Assembly (NCBI RefSeq): GCF_947502065.1
Contig: NZ_CANMYE010000001.1
Location: forward strand, 310,001 to 374,000
Source: an uncultured Pseudoteredinibacter sp.
GTDB lineage: Bacteria > Pseudomonadota > Gammaproteobacteria > Pseudomonadales > Cellvibrionaceae
Direction: 5' to 3'
DNA length: 64,000 bases
In this document: piece by piece, positions 9,464-18,246 of the stretch
How the letters are laid out: every line of letters begins with the position of its first letter
How positions within the stretch are numbered: the stretch's first letter is position 1
Program-made: the position numbers and the translations under genes
The notes under the pieces: generated by a model
The model's input: only the letters and a program-made list of their open reading frames with translations
Database searches by the model: none
Told to the model about the DNA's origin: nothing

Positions 9464-9901
9464 TTGTTTAAGAAACGAGATAAAAGCAAAACTGAGGCTC
9501 CCAAAGGTGAGGTATTAGAAGCCGAAGCGGTGAGCGTTAGTTTTGAGCGAGACAAACAGTATTTTGATGCGGCGATGAATTTACCGAGCCATCAAGATGA
9601 TCCGGAATTAGAAGCAATTTTAGAGGCTGAGGTTGAGCAGCCGGGCTTCGCAAAAAAGCTGGGTGATAAAATTACCCGTCCATTTCGCAATGTAAAAAGC
9701 AAACTGCGTACAAATATACGTAATAAGGCGATTGAGAAAGCACGCACTCGTATTTTAATTGCCGGTCAAAAACCTGAAAACCTGCCTCTAGAGACACTCG
9801 AAATTGTTGTTCGTGAAGAGGAAGATCAAATCAAAAACCAGATCAAAGAAAAAGGCTTATTATTTGTGATTGCCTCTTTGGGCCTTGGGTGGTGGTTGTG
9901 A
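9464..9901 (+). CDS. Hypothetical charged protein with hydrophobic C-terminus
   Basis: The 145-residue frame begins with TTG at 9464, chosen because AGGAAG lies 7 bases upstream and no ATG fits. The N-terminal 60 residues are acidic, the middle (PGFAKKLGDKITRPFRNVKSKLRTNIRN) is basic, and the last 15 residues are hydrophobic (LLFVIASLGLGWWL), suggesting a tail that enters the membrane. It overlaps the next gene by four bases (GTGA), so the two are translationally coupled. I do not recognise a family; a partner role in the envelope is a guess from topology. Confidence 0.6.
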   Translation: MFKKRDKSKTEAPKGEVLEAEAVSVSFERDKQYFDAAMNLPSHQDDPELEAILEAEVEQPGFAKKLGDKITRPFRNVKSKLRTNIRNKAIEKARTRILIAGQKPENLPLETLEIVVREEEDQIKNQIKEKGLLFVIASLGLGWWL

Positions 9902-10377
9902 TCAAGCAGTTTGTACGTTTAGCCATCGTTGCAACGGTATGGCGTCGTTACAAAGCCAGTATTCTTAGTGTGCTGGCCCTTTTGATTTTTTGGTTTGCGG
10001 TGAGTTTTTTTCACGGTGAATATATCAGCTACGCTGAAGCGACGGGCGAGCGCCAACATTTGGCGATTTCCTTCTTTATTAAATGGGGCTTGGGAATCGG
10101 AGCGCTTTCGCTATTTATCTTGTTTCATTTGGGCTGGCTATCAAAAGCCAGTGAGCCTGAGCAGCCTCCAGAGCCAGAGCCTAGCCAGTTTGAAAAAGTG
10201 AAAGCAAAGGCGAAGGAAAAAGTTGCTGACTTGAACGGCGAGCCTGAAGTTCCGCCTGCCCCTAAACCTGGCGATGAAGCTTATAAGCCTGCAGAAGATC
10301 CATTTGCGAGTCTGCGCGATAAGCCTAAATTGCGCAGCCGGGGCGATGTTGAGCTGGCCAAACAGAAAAACTCCTAG
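9898..10377 (+). CDS. Hypothetical membrane protein, partner of the upstream gene
   Basis: It has 159 residues if translation starts at the GTG at 9898, whose GTGA overlaps the stop of the preceding gene; in-frame GTG codons at 9889 and 9892 are alternatives. Two hydrophobic helices (about residues 15-40 and 55-75) are followed by a long cytoplasmic-type tail rich in Pro, Glu and Lys (EPEQPPEPEP; KAKAKEKVADL). The stop codon lies inside a strong hairpin terminator. The family is not recognised. The coupled translation suggests a two-protein membrane complex. Confidence 0.62.
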   Translation: MIKQFVRLAIVATVWRRYKASILSVLALLIFWFAVSFFHGEYISYAEATGERQHLAISFFIKWGLGIGALSLFILFHLGWLSKASEPEQPPEPEPSQFEKVKAKAKEKVADLNGEPEVPPAPKPGDEAYKPAEDPFASLRDKPKLRSRGDVELAKQKNS

Positions 10378-10391
10378 TTTTTCTGTTTGGC
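10357..10391 (+). terminator. Intrinsic terminator overlapping the stop codon
   Basis: A perfect 16-bp stem (GCCAAACAGAAAAACT paired with AGTTTTTCTGTTTGGC) with loop CCT spans the TAG stop of the upstream gene. Its position at the end of the two-gene unit supports termination; the T-rich descending arm supplies the U tract. Confidence 0.75.
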
Positions 10392-10778
10392 ATGGCTTTT
10401 ATTGAGGTTTTATAGTTTTCTGATTTGCTCAATTTCAGCGGCATTGATTCCCAAAGATTCCAAAAACTTCTGGTGCTCCTCCGACTCCATTCTTTCAAAG
10501 TTGTCGGCTGAGACTGGTAATTTCGGTCGAGCAGCTTGCCCTGCCTTATAGGCTTATTCGCAAATTACTGAGAGCATAAATTTTCAGTTTTTTACCTTCC
10601 TTATCTCAGCTTCTTGTTGCTGGCCCTCAGAAAATTAAAACTGACGAATACCTATTGGGAGCGTTTTACTCTAAGTGCCTGTTTTTATTGATTAAGTGCT
10701 ATTGGCACGCTTTTAGCTCTGCGCCAAACAAATCTATTTTGTCTTTCGGCGCTCTTATAGAGCTTAGGAGTAAACCAT
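10378..10778. other. 401-bp intergenic stretch with a gene remnant
   Basis: This stretch holds the descending arm of the terminator, a short coding-looking remnant on the minus strand (10410-10553) and the leader of the gene at 10779 with its TTAGGAG ribosome site. Nothing else is recognised. Confidence 0.6.
10410..10553 (-). pseudogene. Likely 3' remnant of a decayed gene
   Basis: The minus strand is open for 47 codons up to a TAA at 10410-10412 and encodes a natural-looking C-terminus (RPKLPVSADNFERMES, then EEHQKFLESLGINAAEIEQI). The only ATG, at 10490, leaves 26 residues, and an in-frame TAA lies just upstream at 10554-10556. The amino-acid composition looks like real protein, so I read it as the tail of a gene that lost its 5' part. 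The parent family is not recognised. Confidence 0.4.
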
Positions 10779-11786
10779 ATGAAACTGCCCTTATGGCTGA
10801 GGGGAATCAGCACTGCGATTTTGTTGTCAGCAAGCCCCTTATTGCAATCGGCCTCTTTTACCATTCAGCATGACAATGATTTGTTAGTCCCTAGCAGTCG
10901 GGACCAAGATTACACGGCGGGTTTAAGTTTGCGCTACAGCAATAATGATCGTGCGGCACGCCTGCCGATTTATTCAAGGCTTCATGATGCTGCGGCTGGT
11001 TTTATTGCTGAAGGATACAGCTCCGATAATCATTACAGTATCGAAGCCGGACTTTATGGCTTTACCCCAGAGCAGCGCGAAGGGGAGGGTTTAAATCCTA
11101 ATGACCGCCCCTTTGCCAGTTTGTTCTATTTATCTTCTTCAGAGCGTTGGTTAGATAGCAATGGGCGCCAATCCATCGACAGTCGATTTACCGTAGGCAT
11201 ACTGGGTCTCGATTTATTTGCTGATTTGCAGGACGGAGTGCACAGCTTAACAGGCAGTCGTGACTTACGTGGCTGGGATCGCCAGGTGTCTGATGGCGGA
11301 GAGTTAACCGCGCGCTATGAATTATCTCAACAATCATTGTTGCGAGAGGCTTTAGGGAAATACGATTTAAGCTGGGGTAAGAGCGCTTCACTTGGCTATA
11401 TTAGCGAAGCCTCACTATTTGTTTCTGGCCGATATGGTTCCTTGATTTCACCTTGGTGGCAACACCAAGCTCAGTTAAATAGTTACGGTGAATCTGCGGC
11501 AACTAGCAGTGCGAAAGGGACAGAGAGCTTTTGGTTTTGGGGTGCGGCGTTAAAATTGCGAGCCTATAACGCCTTTTTACAAGGGCAGTTTCGAGACAGC
11601 GAAATAAAGTTTAGCTCTAGCGAGCTTAATCATGCGCTAATTGAAGGCTGGTTGGGTTATAGCCATAGTTTAAATGAAAACCATAAAGTGAGTTTTATGC
11701 TGCGGGCCCATACTTCTGAGGTGCGCAGTGGTGTGGCCGATAGAAACGTCGTCTGGGGTGGTTTGGTTTACAGCCATAGCTGGTAG
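10779..11786 (+). CDS. LpxR-like outer-membrane protein (DUF2219, lipid A deacylase family)
   Basis: The 335-residue protein has a signal peptide ending near LLQSASF. It then shows the family opening QHDNDLLVPSSRDQDYTAGL and the later block NDRPFASLFYL, both diagnostic of DUF2219/LpxR. LpxR removes the 3'-acyloxyacyl chain of lipid A in the outer membrane; this family also contains members of unknown activity. The C-terminus ends in aromatic Trp after alternating strands, as expected for a 12-stranded barrel. The ATG follows TTAGGAG. It is monocistronic. Confidence 0.85.
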   Translation: MKLPLWLRGISTAILLSASPLLQSASFTIQHDNDLLVPSSRDQDYTAGLSLRYSNNDRAARLPIYSRLHDAAAGFIAEGYSSDNHYSIEAGLYGFTPEQREGEGLNPNDRPFASLFYLSSSERWLDSNGRQSIDSRFTVGILGLDLFADLQDGVHSLTGSRDLRGWDRQVSDGGELTARYELSQQSLLREALGKYDLSWGKSASLGYISEASLFVSGRYGSLISPWWQHQAQLNSYGESAATSSAKGTESFWFWGAALKLRAYNAFLQGQFRDSEIKFSSSELNHALIEGWLGYSHSLNENHKVSFMLRAHTSEVRSGVADRNVVWGGLVYSHSW

Positions 11787-11851
11787 TTTTTCATTGATGC
11801 ATAAATGCCGCCAACTAAGTCGTACCGTTTGGCTTTTATTGAATCGTAGTT

Positions 11852-11880
11852 TTGTATAATATGTGTATACACACTATAAT
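11852..11880 (+). promoter_or_regulatory. Promoter with palindromic spacer upstream of the beta-lactamase-fold gene
   Basis: TTGTAT (11852-11857), a 17-bp spacer and a perfect TATAAT (11875-11880) precede the GTG start at 11925. The spacer contains the 12-bp palindrome TGTGTATACACA (11862-11873), a plausible repressor or activator site. A second TATAAT lies at 11855-11860. Confidence 0.5.
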
Positions 11881-11924
11881 TTCGCGTTTGTATAGTTTTG
11901 GTTATTAATTGATAGGAGCACGCT

Positions 11925-13160
11925 GTGCAAATCTTTAAGAGGATCTTACTGTTTGTTGTTGTCGTGGCCGCTTGGGCGGCGGTGAGTATTTACGGCGGCC
12001 TTTACGGTTGGTGGTTGAGTGCTGTTGCTCCGAAAGGTGATGTAGATGCCTACATGAATGCTCAGCAGGCGCTTATTACTGAGCAAAACAAAGGTAATGT
12101 GAGTTGGTTTTTATACCAAGATGGCAAAAGTCATTACGGCCAACATTCAGCGGTGGGTGACTCGCTAGATAAGGATACTCTTTTTCCCTTGGCTTCCATG
12201 AGCAAAATGGTGGCGGGGCTTGCAGCCGCAAAACTGTCCGAACAAGGGCGCTTGGACCTGGATGCGCCAGTTTCTAGTTATCTTAAGCAGTGGCAGCTTG
12301 CTGAGAGTAATTTTGATAATGATAAGGTAACGGTGAGAGCTTTGCTGTCGCATACGGCAGGCTTAGGTGATCGGCTTGGTTTTGGTGATTATAGCGCTGA
12401 AGAGCCTCTGCCTAGCACAGTAGAGTCTCTCAATAAGCCTCGTGGATCAAAAGCTGATGTTAACATTGCGGTGGTACGTGAACCGGGCAGCGATTGGAGT
12501 TACTCTGGGGGCGGTTACTTAATTGTTGAGCATATTATCGAAGAGATTACCGGCCAGTCTTATGCTCAGTATGTAGAAGAAAATCTTCTTAAGCCACTGG
12601 CTATGCAACGCAGTAGTTTCGATTACCTGGGCAAATTTGACAATATTTCCAATTCTTACGATGAAAACGGAAAACAAGTTGCTTTAAGCCAATACGCATC
12701 CAAGGCGGCAACGGCGCTATCCGCTTCAAGCCATGACATGAGCTTGTTGGCATTGGCCCTATTAAATGAAAAATCTTCAGCAATCTTGAGCCAAGCTTCT
12801 ATTAAACAATTACGCAAGCCAATCGGTTTTCAGTCGGGTGCTCCGATTTGGGGAGCCGGTACAATGCTCTATGTGCCCGTCGCCAATGACGATTTTATTT
12901 ATGGCCATGGGGGCTCTAATGACCCAGCCATCAATACCAGCATTCGCATCAACCCCGAGAACAAAAGCGCCTTTGTTATCTTAGCGACAGGTAATAAAAA
13001 GCTAGCCTATAACATGGCCTATGAGTGGACGCTTTGGCAAAGTGGAATGCCAGATTTCTTGGCCTTTGAGACCGCACTAGGCAGTGCTATGTTGCCCTTC
13101 GGGATTGGTTTCGTGTTGATTGTTTTGTTCTTTGTGTTTCGGGTGTTTAGGAAGGCATAA
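11925..13160 (+). CDS. Serine beta-lactamase-fold hydrolase with C-terminal membrane helix
   Basis: This 411-residue protein starts at GTG 11925, with TAGGAG eight bases upstream. An N-terminal helix (about residues 5-28) acts as signal anchor. The class C/esterase motifs are present: SMSK (Ser about 90, SxxK), a YSGGGY block around residue 192 in the YxN position and HGG near 329. A second hydrophobic helix closes the protein (FGIGFVLIVLFFVFRVFRK). Such proteins are D-aminopeptidases, esterases or penicillin-binding-like enzymes of the periplasm; true beta-lactamase activity cannot be inferred. It stands alone and converges on valS across a long perfect inverted repeat. Confidence 0.85.
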   Translation: MQIFKRILLFVVVVAAWAAVSIYGGLYGWWLSAVAPKGDVDAYMNAQQALITEQNKGNVSWFLYQDGKSHYGQHSAVGDSLDKDTLFPLASMSKMVAGLAAAKLSEQGRLDLDAPVSSYLKQWQLAESNFDNDKVTVRALLSHTAGLGDRLGFGDYSAEEPLPSTVESLNKPRGSKADVNIAVVREPGSDWSYSGGGYLIVEHIIEEITGQSYAQYVEENLLKPLAMQRSSFDYLGKFDNISNSYDENGKQVALSQYASKAATALSASSHDMSLLALALLNEKSSAILSQASIKQLRKPIGFQSGAPIWGAGTMLYVPVANDDFIYGHGGSNDPAINTSIRINPENKSAFVILATGNKKLAYNMAYEWTLWQSGMPDFLAFETALGSAMLPFGIGFVLIVLFFVFRVFRKA

Positions 13161-13168
13161 AAAGAAAT

Positions 13169-13240
13169 GGGGTCAGATCCCTAAAAGCAAAACGCCAGTA
13201 CTTTTAAGTACTGGCGTTTTGCTTTTAGGGATCTGACCCC
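13169..13240. repeat. 72-bp perfect inverted repeat (35-bp arms) with GGGGTCAGATCCC ends
   Basis: The arms, starting GGGGTCAGATCCCTAAAAGC, pair perfectly over 35 bp around a TT loop. The element lies between the convergent beta-lactamase-fold gene and valS. Its length and perfection far exceed a normal terminator. GGGGTCAGA-type ends recur in REP-associated and MITE-like elements of gammaproteobacteria, so a small mobile repeat doing the job of a bidirectional terminator is likely. A partly repeated GGGTAGCTTC / GGGTAGTTC follows at 13240-13280. Confidence 0.75.
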
Positions 13241-13288
13241 GGGTAGCTTCTACATTTGGGAATTTAACCCTGGGTAGTTCAAGTTAGT

Positions 13289-16096
13289 TTAAAGCTCAGC
13301 GATCTTCTGAGCTTGATCCTTAAGCTTCGCTAAAGCCGCTTCATAATCTGCGAGCTTATCTTTTTCCTTTTGCACAACTTCCGCTGGGGCCTTGCCAACA
13401 AACTTTTCATTGTTCAGCTTGCCCTGGGTGCGGCTCACTTCTTTCTCTAGCTTTTCAATCTCTTTGTTTAAGCGAGCGGTTTCAGCGTCTTTATCGATAA
13501 GGCCGGCCATAGGCACTAGGATTTCCATGTCTCCAACTAAAGCGGTTGCTGACATAGGCGCTTCATCACCAGGGTTTAACCAAGTGATTTTTTCTAGGCT
13601 GGCAAGCTTTAATAAAAACTGGCGGTTTTCTTCTAAGCGGCGCTGATCTTCGCTGCTGCCATTGGCAAAGTAGAGAGGCAAGTCTTTCGCTGGTGAGATG
13701 TTCATTTCACCGCGAATATTACGAATACCCACAACAACACCTTTTACCCATTCGATATCGGCCAGCGCTTGTTCGTCGATCTTGCTTTCATCAGCAATTG
13801 GGTATTCGGCCAGCATAATAGTCTCGGCCTTGTCACCCGTAATTGCGCCCGGAATATCTTTAATACGTTGCCAAATCTCTTCAGTGATAAATGGCATTAG
13901 TGGGTGTGCTAAACGTAAGGTGGTTTCTAGAACACGCACTAAGGTGCGGCGAGTGCCACGCTGTAGCTCGGCGCTGGCTTCTTCGTTCCACAAAACGGGC
14001 TTAGAAAGCTCTAGATACCAATCGCAGTATTCATTCCAAATAAAGTCATACAGGGCCTGTGAGGCTAAATCGAAGCGGTAGGCCTCAATGCCTTCTTGCA
14101 CGGCTTTTTCAGTTTGTTGCAGCTTGGCAATAATCCATCGGTCGGCCAGTGAAAGCTCAACTTCGCCAGTTAAGTCATGGCCTTCGGTATTCATTAATAC
14201 ATAACGTGAGGCGTTCCAAATCTTGTTACAGAAATTACGGAAGCCTTCAATGCGACCCACATCAAATTTGATATCACGACCGGTAGAGGCCAGTGAATAA
14301 TAGGTATAGCGCAGTGCATCGGTACCGTAAGCTGCTAGACCTTCTGGGAATTCCTTACGGGTTTGCTTTTCAATTTTGCTTGCCGCTTTAGGGTTCATCA
14401 TGCCGGTGGTGCGTTTTTTCACCAAGGACTCAAGGTCGATACCGTCAATCAAATCGATAGGGTCTAGAACATTACCTTTTGATTTAGACATCTTCTGACC
14501 TTGGCCATCACGCACCAAGCCATGCACATATACCGTGTGGAAAGGAATCTCTTCACGGAAGTGCAGGGTTAGCATGATCATGCGAGCAACCCAGAAGAAG
14601 ATAATGTCGAAGCCAGTTACCAAAACATCAGTAGGGTTAAAGATCTTCAAACGCTCGGTTTCATTTGGCCAACCTAAGGTGCCGAAAGTCCATAGGCCTG
14701 ATGAGAACCAAGTGTCTAAAACATCATCGTCTTGCTTAAGCTTGATGTCGTCGGCAATATTATTCTCTGCGCGAACTTCGGCTTCGCTGCGGCCTACATA
14801 AACATTACCGGCATCGTCATACCAAGCGGGAATGCGATGGCCCCACCAAAGCTGGCGAGAAATACACCAGTCTTGAATGTCACGCATCCAAGAGAAGTAC
14901 ATGTTTTCATAGTTTTGAGGAACAAATTTGATGTCACCATCTTCAACAGCTTTAATCGCCTTGTCGGCCAGTGGCTGGGTTTTTACATACCACTGGTTGG
15001 TCAGATAAGGTTCGATCACCACACCGGTCCGGTCACCGCGAGGTACCTTTAATTTGTGGTCATCAATCTTATTCAATAAGCCAAGGGCTTCAAAATCGGC
15101 GACGATTTCTTTGCGAGCGGCAAAGCGCTCCATGCCACGATACTTCTCTGGCACAATGCTGTTTAGGTTGGCATCGTCGTCCAAAATGTTGATCATTGGC
15201 AAGTTGTGACGCTGACCCATTTCATAGTCGTTGAAATCATGGGCAGGAGTAATTTTCACACAGCCAGTACCAAAATCTTTATCGACATAATCATCAGCAA
15301 TGATGGGGATTTCGCGATCTGTAAGTGGCAATTTAATCATTTTGCCAATCAGGTGCTGATAGCGCTCATCTTCTGGGTGAACGGCTACAGCGGTATCGCC
15401 CAACATGGTTTCAGGGCGAGTGGTGGCTACGGTTAAATGGCCACTGCCATCGGCGAGTGGGTAGTCAAAATGCCACAGGAAACCATTTTCTTCTTCACTG
15501 ACAACTTCCAAATCAGAAATGGCCGTATGCAGTTTCGGGTCCCAGTTAACAAGGCGCTTGCCGCGATAAATCAATCCATCTTTGTGCAGCTGGATAAAGA
15601 CTTCCTGTACCGCTTTGTAAAAGCCTTCATCCATAGTGAAGCGCTCGGTGCCCCAGTCAGGGCTGGCGCCTAGGCGGCGAAGCTGTTGGGTGATGGTGCC
15701 ACCGGATTGCTCTTTCCAATCCCACACGCGCTCGGTGAATTTCTCACGACCTAGCTCATGGCGGTTGGTACCCTCAGCGTCAAGCAAACGCTCAACAACC
15801 ATTTGCGTGGCAATACCGGCGTGGTCGGTACCGACTTGCCAAAGGGTATTTTTGCCCAACATGCGTTGGTGGCGAATCAAGGCATCCATAATGCTTTCTT
15901 GGAAGCCGTGGCCCATGTGTAGGCTGCCGGTGACATTTGGTGGCGGAATCATGATGCAATAGCTGTCACTGCCATCATCGACTTCACTTTTAGGCGCAAA
16001 ATAGCCAGCTTCTTCCCAGGTTTTATACCAGGACTGCTCAATGGCCTGTGGGTTGTAGGTTTTATCCAACTCGTTCGATGGGGTGTTATCGCTCAT
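13289..16096 (-). CDS. valS: Valyl-tRNA synthetase
   Basis: A full-length (935 residues) class Ia synthetase that charges tRNA-Val in the cytoplasm. It shows the HIGH-type block [15 protein letters not shown] near residue 50, an editing (CP1) domain with [17 protein letters not shown], the KMSKSKGN loop near residue 538, an anticodon-binding helical domain and the C-terminal coiled-coil arm (residues about 870-935) typical of bacterial ValRS. The order holC - acidic hypothetical - valS on one strand matches the conserved gammaproteobacterial arrangement of holC with valS. Confidence 0.98.
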   Translation of the reverse strand: MSDNTPSNELDKTYNPQAIEQSWYKTWEEAGYFAPKSEVDDGSDSYCIMIPPPNVTGSLHMGHGFQESIMDALIRHQRMLGKNTLWQVGTDHAGIATQMVVERLLDAEGTNRHELGREKFTERVWDWKEQSGGTITQQLRRLGASPDWGTERFTMDEGFYKAVQEVFIQLHKDGLIYRGKRLVNWDPKLHTAISDLEVVSEEENGFLWHFDYPLADGSGHLTVATTRPETMLGDTAVAVHPEDERYQHLIGKMIKLPLTDREIPIIADDYVDKDFGTGCVKITPAHDFNDYEMGQRHNLPMINILDDDANLNSIVPEKYRGMERFAARKEIVADFEALGLLNKIDDHKLKVPRGDRTGVVIEPYLTNQWYVKTQPLADKAIKAVEDGDIKFVPQNYENMYFSWMRDIQDWCISRQLWWGHRIPAWYDDAGNVYVGRSEAEVRAENNIADDIKLKQDDDVLDTWFSSGLWTFGTLGWPNETERLKIFNPTDVLVTGFDIIFFWVARMIMLTLHFREEIPFHTVYVHGLVRDGQGQKMSKSKGNVLDPIDLIDGIDLESLVKKRTTGMMNPKAASKIEKQTRKEFPEGLAAYGTDALRYTYYSLASTGRDIKFDVGRIEGFRNFCNKIWNASRYVLMNTEGHDLTGEVELSLADRWIIAKLQQTEKAVQEGIEAYRFDLASQALYDFIWNEYCDWYLELSKPVLWNEEASAELQRGTRRTLVRVLETTLRLAHPLMPFITEEIWQRIKDIPGAITGDKAETIMLAEYPIADESKIDEQALADIEWVKGVVVGIRNIRGEMNISPAKDLPLYFANGSSEDQRRLEENRQFLLKLASLEKITWLNPGDEAPMSATALVGDMEILVPMAGLIDKDAETARLNKEIEKLEKEVSRTQGKLNNEKFVGKAPAEVVQKEKDKLADYEAALAKLKDQAQKIAEL

Positions 16097-16269
16097 GACT
16101 ACGATCTAAATCCGACTGCGTGAAATTAAGCCCTAGGCACTCGCTTGTTAGCTGGACTCTAGGACGGCTTAGCAAACCGCCCATTATACAGGGCTGAGCG
16201 GCCAGATTTAAGGCCGTTGAACAAATTCTAAGGTATTAAATTGAGCGGTTTAGGCCTAATTTGACTGGC

Positions 16270-17664
16270 TTAGAGTTCCAGTTCGGCGCAGAGGGCTTGG
16301 GTTAGACGCTTGCGAAGCTCGGCTTCCAGCTTGGGGAGTTGCTCTTGGACGAGCTCATCCACCATGGCGTTGATATCAATCGCTTCAATGGCCGCTTGGT
16401 TGCTGGGTTCTTCAGTCTCGGGTAGGGTAATTTGTTCAGCTGTTACTGCTTCGGGCTCTATTGATTGCGATAGCGATAAGCTTTCTTGTTGTTCGAAAGG
16501 GCTCGCCTTGGGCTTTTCATCTGCCTTTACCGCTTCACCTGCTGAAGTATCGGGCTTTATCGTATGTTGCGGTTTAGGCCTGCGCATGGAGCTAAGAAGG
16601 CTGGCCGGAGGGTAAGCGGAACCGCTTTTGTTACTGCTCTTAAACGGGTTTTGAGGCTTTGTTAACTGCTCTTCGCTAAGGCTATCTGGGTTTTCCTGTT
16701 CTGAGGTAGCTTGGTCTGAAGCTACTTGCTCTGTGATGACTTGGCCAGAGTTATTCGCGTTCTCACTGTCTTGGTCGAACAGCTGCTGTTGTCCAGGTAG
16801 TGGGGCTTCGGCCTGCGCCTCGCCATTAAACAAGTGCAGCTTACGGTTTGGCGCCGGGAATGGATTTTGTTGTGGCAAGGTGGTGTCGCTATCTTTCTGG
16901 GTTTGTAGTTGGGCGTTCGCGGCGGCTATCAGTTTATCGCTGATCAGCCCTTCCTTAGGAGTGTAGATATCATGGGATTCTTCTACGGCGAACGACTCTG
17001 TTGTGTGCTCTTGTGGGGTGCCGTGATATTCGACGTTTGATTGTATTTCTGGCTCGTCTTGATTCTCTATGTCTGTGTTTTCTAATTCGGTGTTTTTTAT
17101 TTCGCTATCGGTCGCTTTTTCTGGCTCTAGGGTGGCGCCAAAAGGCAGCTTAGCAGTTTCAATATCGTTATCTGAAACATCTGCCGAATTTGTATCTGCA
17201 TCATCGACTCCAAAAAGTGTCTGGCTATTGGGCACTTGCACTTCTGGAATCTTAATGTCGATTTCCATTGCTTGGCGCAGCTCATCATCAAGTTCAGAGC
17301 TAAGCTGCTGGCGATCTTCCAGAGCTGGCGCCATTGCTTCGCCAGATTGAGCTTCGCTGATAAGCTGTTCAGAAATCGCGGCTTGGCGGTTCACTTCAAC
17401 CGCACGTTTTTGTTCGCTTGCTGCAGGCTCTGCCTCAGTTGTTAATGGCTTTTCTTCACTCGCTGGTGGCTCTTGTTTACTCGCAGATGGCTCTTGTTTA
17501 CTTGCTGATGGCTCTTGTTTACTCGCTGAAGGCTCTTCTTCACTTGCTGATGGCTCTACCACAGTATCCAAAGTAGGGATGACGGCATCATCGTCCAGCA
17601 TGGACATGATGGATTCCAATTCGGCCAATAATTGTTGTTTAGTTTTGGTTGGCTGATCTGTCAT
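16270..17664 (-). CDS. Acidic low-complexity protein between holC and valS
   Basis: The 464-residue protein is dominated by Glu, Ser, Ala, Pro and Gln and is likely mostly disordered. It has an ordered-looking N-terminus (KQQLLAELESIMSMLDDD) and a helical C-terminus (MVDELVQEQLPKLEAELRKRL) that may be the functional ends, as in scaffold or adaptor proteins. Residues about 38-73 are five near-identical seven-residue units of the type EPSASKQ, encoded by 21-bp DNA repeats. No transmembrane segment or signal is seen. It sits in line with holC (upstream) and valS (downstream). A related hypothetical often occupies this place in Pseudomonas-like genomes; function unknown. Confidence 0.75.
   Translation of the reverse strand: MTDQPTKTKQQLLAELESIMSMLDDDAVIPTLDTVVEPSASEEEPSASKQEPSASKQEPSASKQEPPASEEKPLTTEAEPAASEQKRAVEVNRQAAISEQLISEAQSGEAMAPALEDRQQLSSELDDELRQAMEIDIKIPEVQVPNSQTLFGVDDADTNSADVSDNDIETAKLPFGATLEPEKATDSEIKNTELENTDIENQDEPEIQSNVEYHGTPQEHTTESFAVEESHDIYTPKEGLISDKLIAAANAQLQTQKDSDTTLPQQNPFPAPNRKLHLFNGEAQAEAPLPGQQQLFDQDSENANNSGQVITEQVASDQATSEQENPDSLSEEQLTKPQNPFKSSNKSGSAYPPASLLSSMRRPKPQHTIKPDTSAGEAVKADEKPKASPFEQQESLSLSQSIEPEAVTAEQITLPETEEPSNQAAIEAIDINAMVDELVQEQLPKLEAELRKRLTQALCAELEL
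17447..17551 (-). repeat. Five tandem 21-bp repeats inside the acidic protein gene
   Basis: Five consecutive 21-bp units beginning GGCTCTTGTTTACTCGC on the plus strand lie head to tail; the central three differ at only a few bases. Each codes for one EPSASKQ-type heptapeptide, so changes in copy number would keep the reading frame. Confidence 0.85.
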
Positions 17665-17761
17665 GCTCTGGGTCCCAAGCGTTTAGCTATCCTGATTCCT
17701 TGCCTTGAAGCTATTGTGAAAAGGCTCGCCGAGTTTACACCGATTTTCATAAGCCTGCTAT

Positions 17762-18205
17762 TTATCGGCGCATATCGTGATTAGCAATTGGATAGCCGCG
17801 TTCTTGGTAAAAGCGGTAGCGTTGTCGGCTGGCTTGCACGACATCTTCATCTGGCACCACTATTTCCAATAAGCGTTCAAAGCGTGAAAAGTGAGAGGGT
17901 TGCTCACAGGATAAGTTTACCAAGACATTGTGGTGCTGAAGTAATTCATCACCGTGCGTAATCCAGACCTTATCGGCCTGCTCATGGCTTTCGCTTTGCT
18001 CGTCTGTGCGGCAGCGGTGGGGGATGAAACTGGTGGGGTTGTATGCCCACAGGCGTTGACCGAAGTCACTGCACTGCTGGGCATTAGGGGTAAGCACGCA
18101 GACATCCTGGCTTAGGCGATACATCTTTTCTACCAAGCGGCAGGCAAAGTTGTGCCGGGCATCAAGCCCGGCCTCTGGCAATATATAAAAATCAACTCGG
18201 GTCAC
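17762..18205 (-). CDS. holC: DNA polymerase III chi subunit
   Basis: A 147-residue protein starts at GTG 18205 with AGGAAG upstream. The N-terminus TRVDFYILPEAG and the segment FACRLVEKMYRLSQDVCVLTP match HolC, which bridges the clamp loader (through psi) to SSB at the replication fork. The length fits the family. The C-terminal YQERGYPIANHDMRR also fits. It lies between pepA and the acidic protein/valS, the usual gammaproteobacterial place. Confidence 0.93.
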   Translation of the reverse strand: MTRVDFYILPEAGLDARHNFACRLVEKMYRLSQDVCVLTPNAQQCSDFGQRLWAYNPTSFIPHRCRTDEQSESHEQADKVWITHGDELLQHHNVLVNLSCEQPSHFSRFERLLEIVVPDEDVVQASRQRYRFYQERGYPIANHDMRR

Positions 18206-18246
18206 GCCTGCTTCCTACTTAGCAGCTTCTATTTAAACTAAGTGGC

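Noticed and set aside
10655..10873. 72-codon plus-strand frame before the LpxR-like gene
   Set aside because: It overlaps the signal peptide region of the well-supported gene at 10779 in another frame.
13392..15962. Several plus-strand frames of 70-130 codons across valS
   Set aside because: They are antisense shadows of a highly conserved gene.
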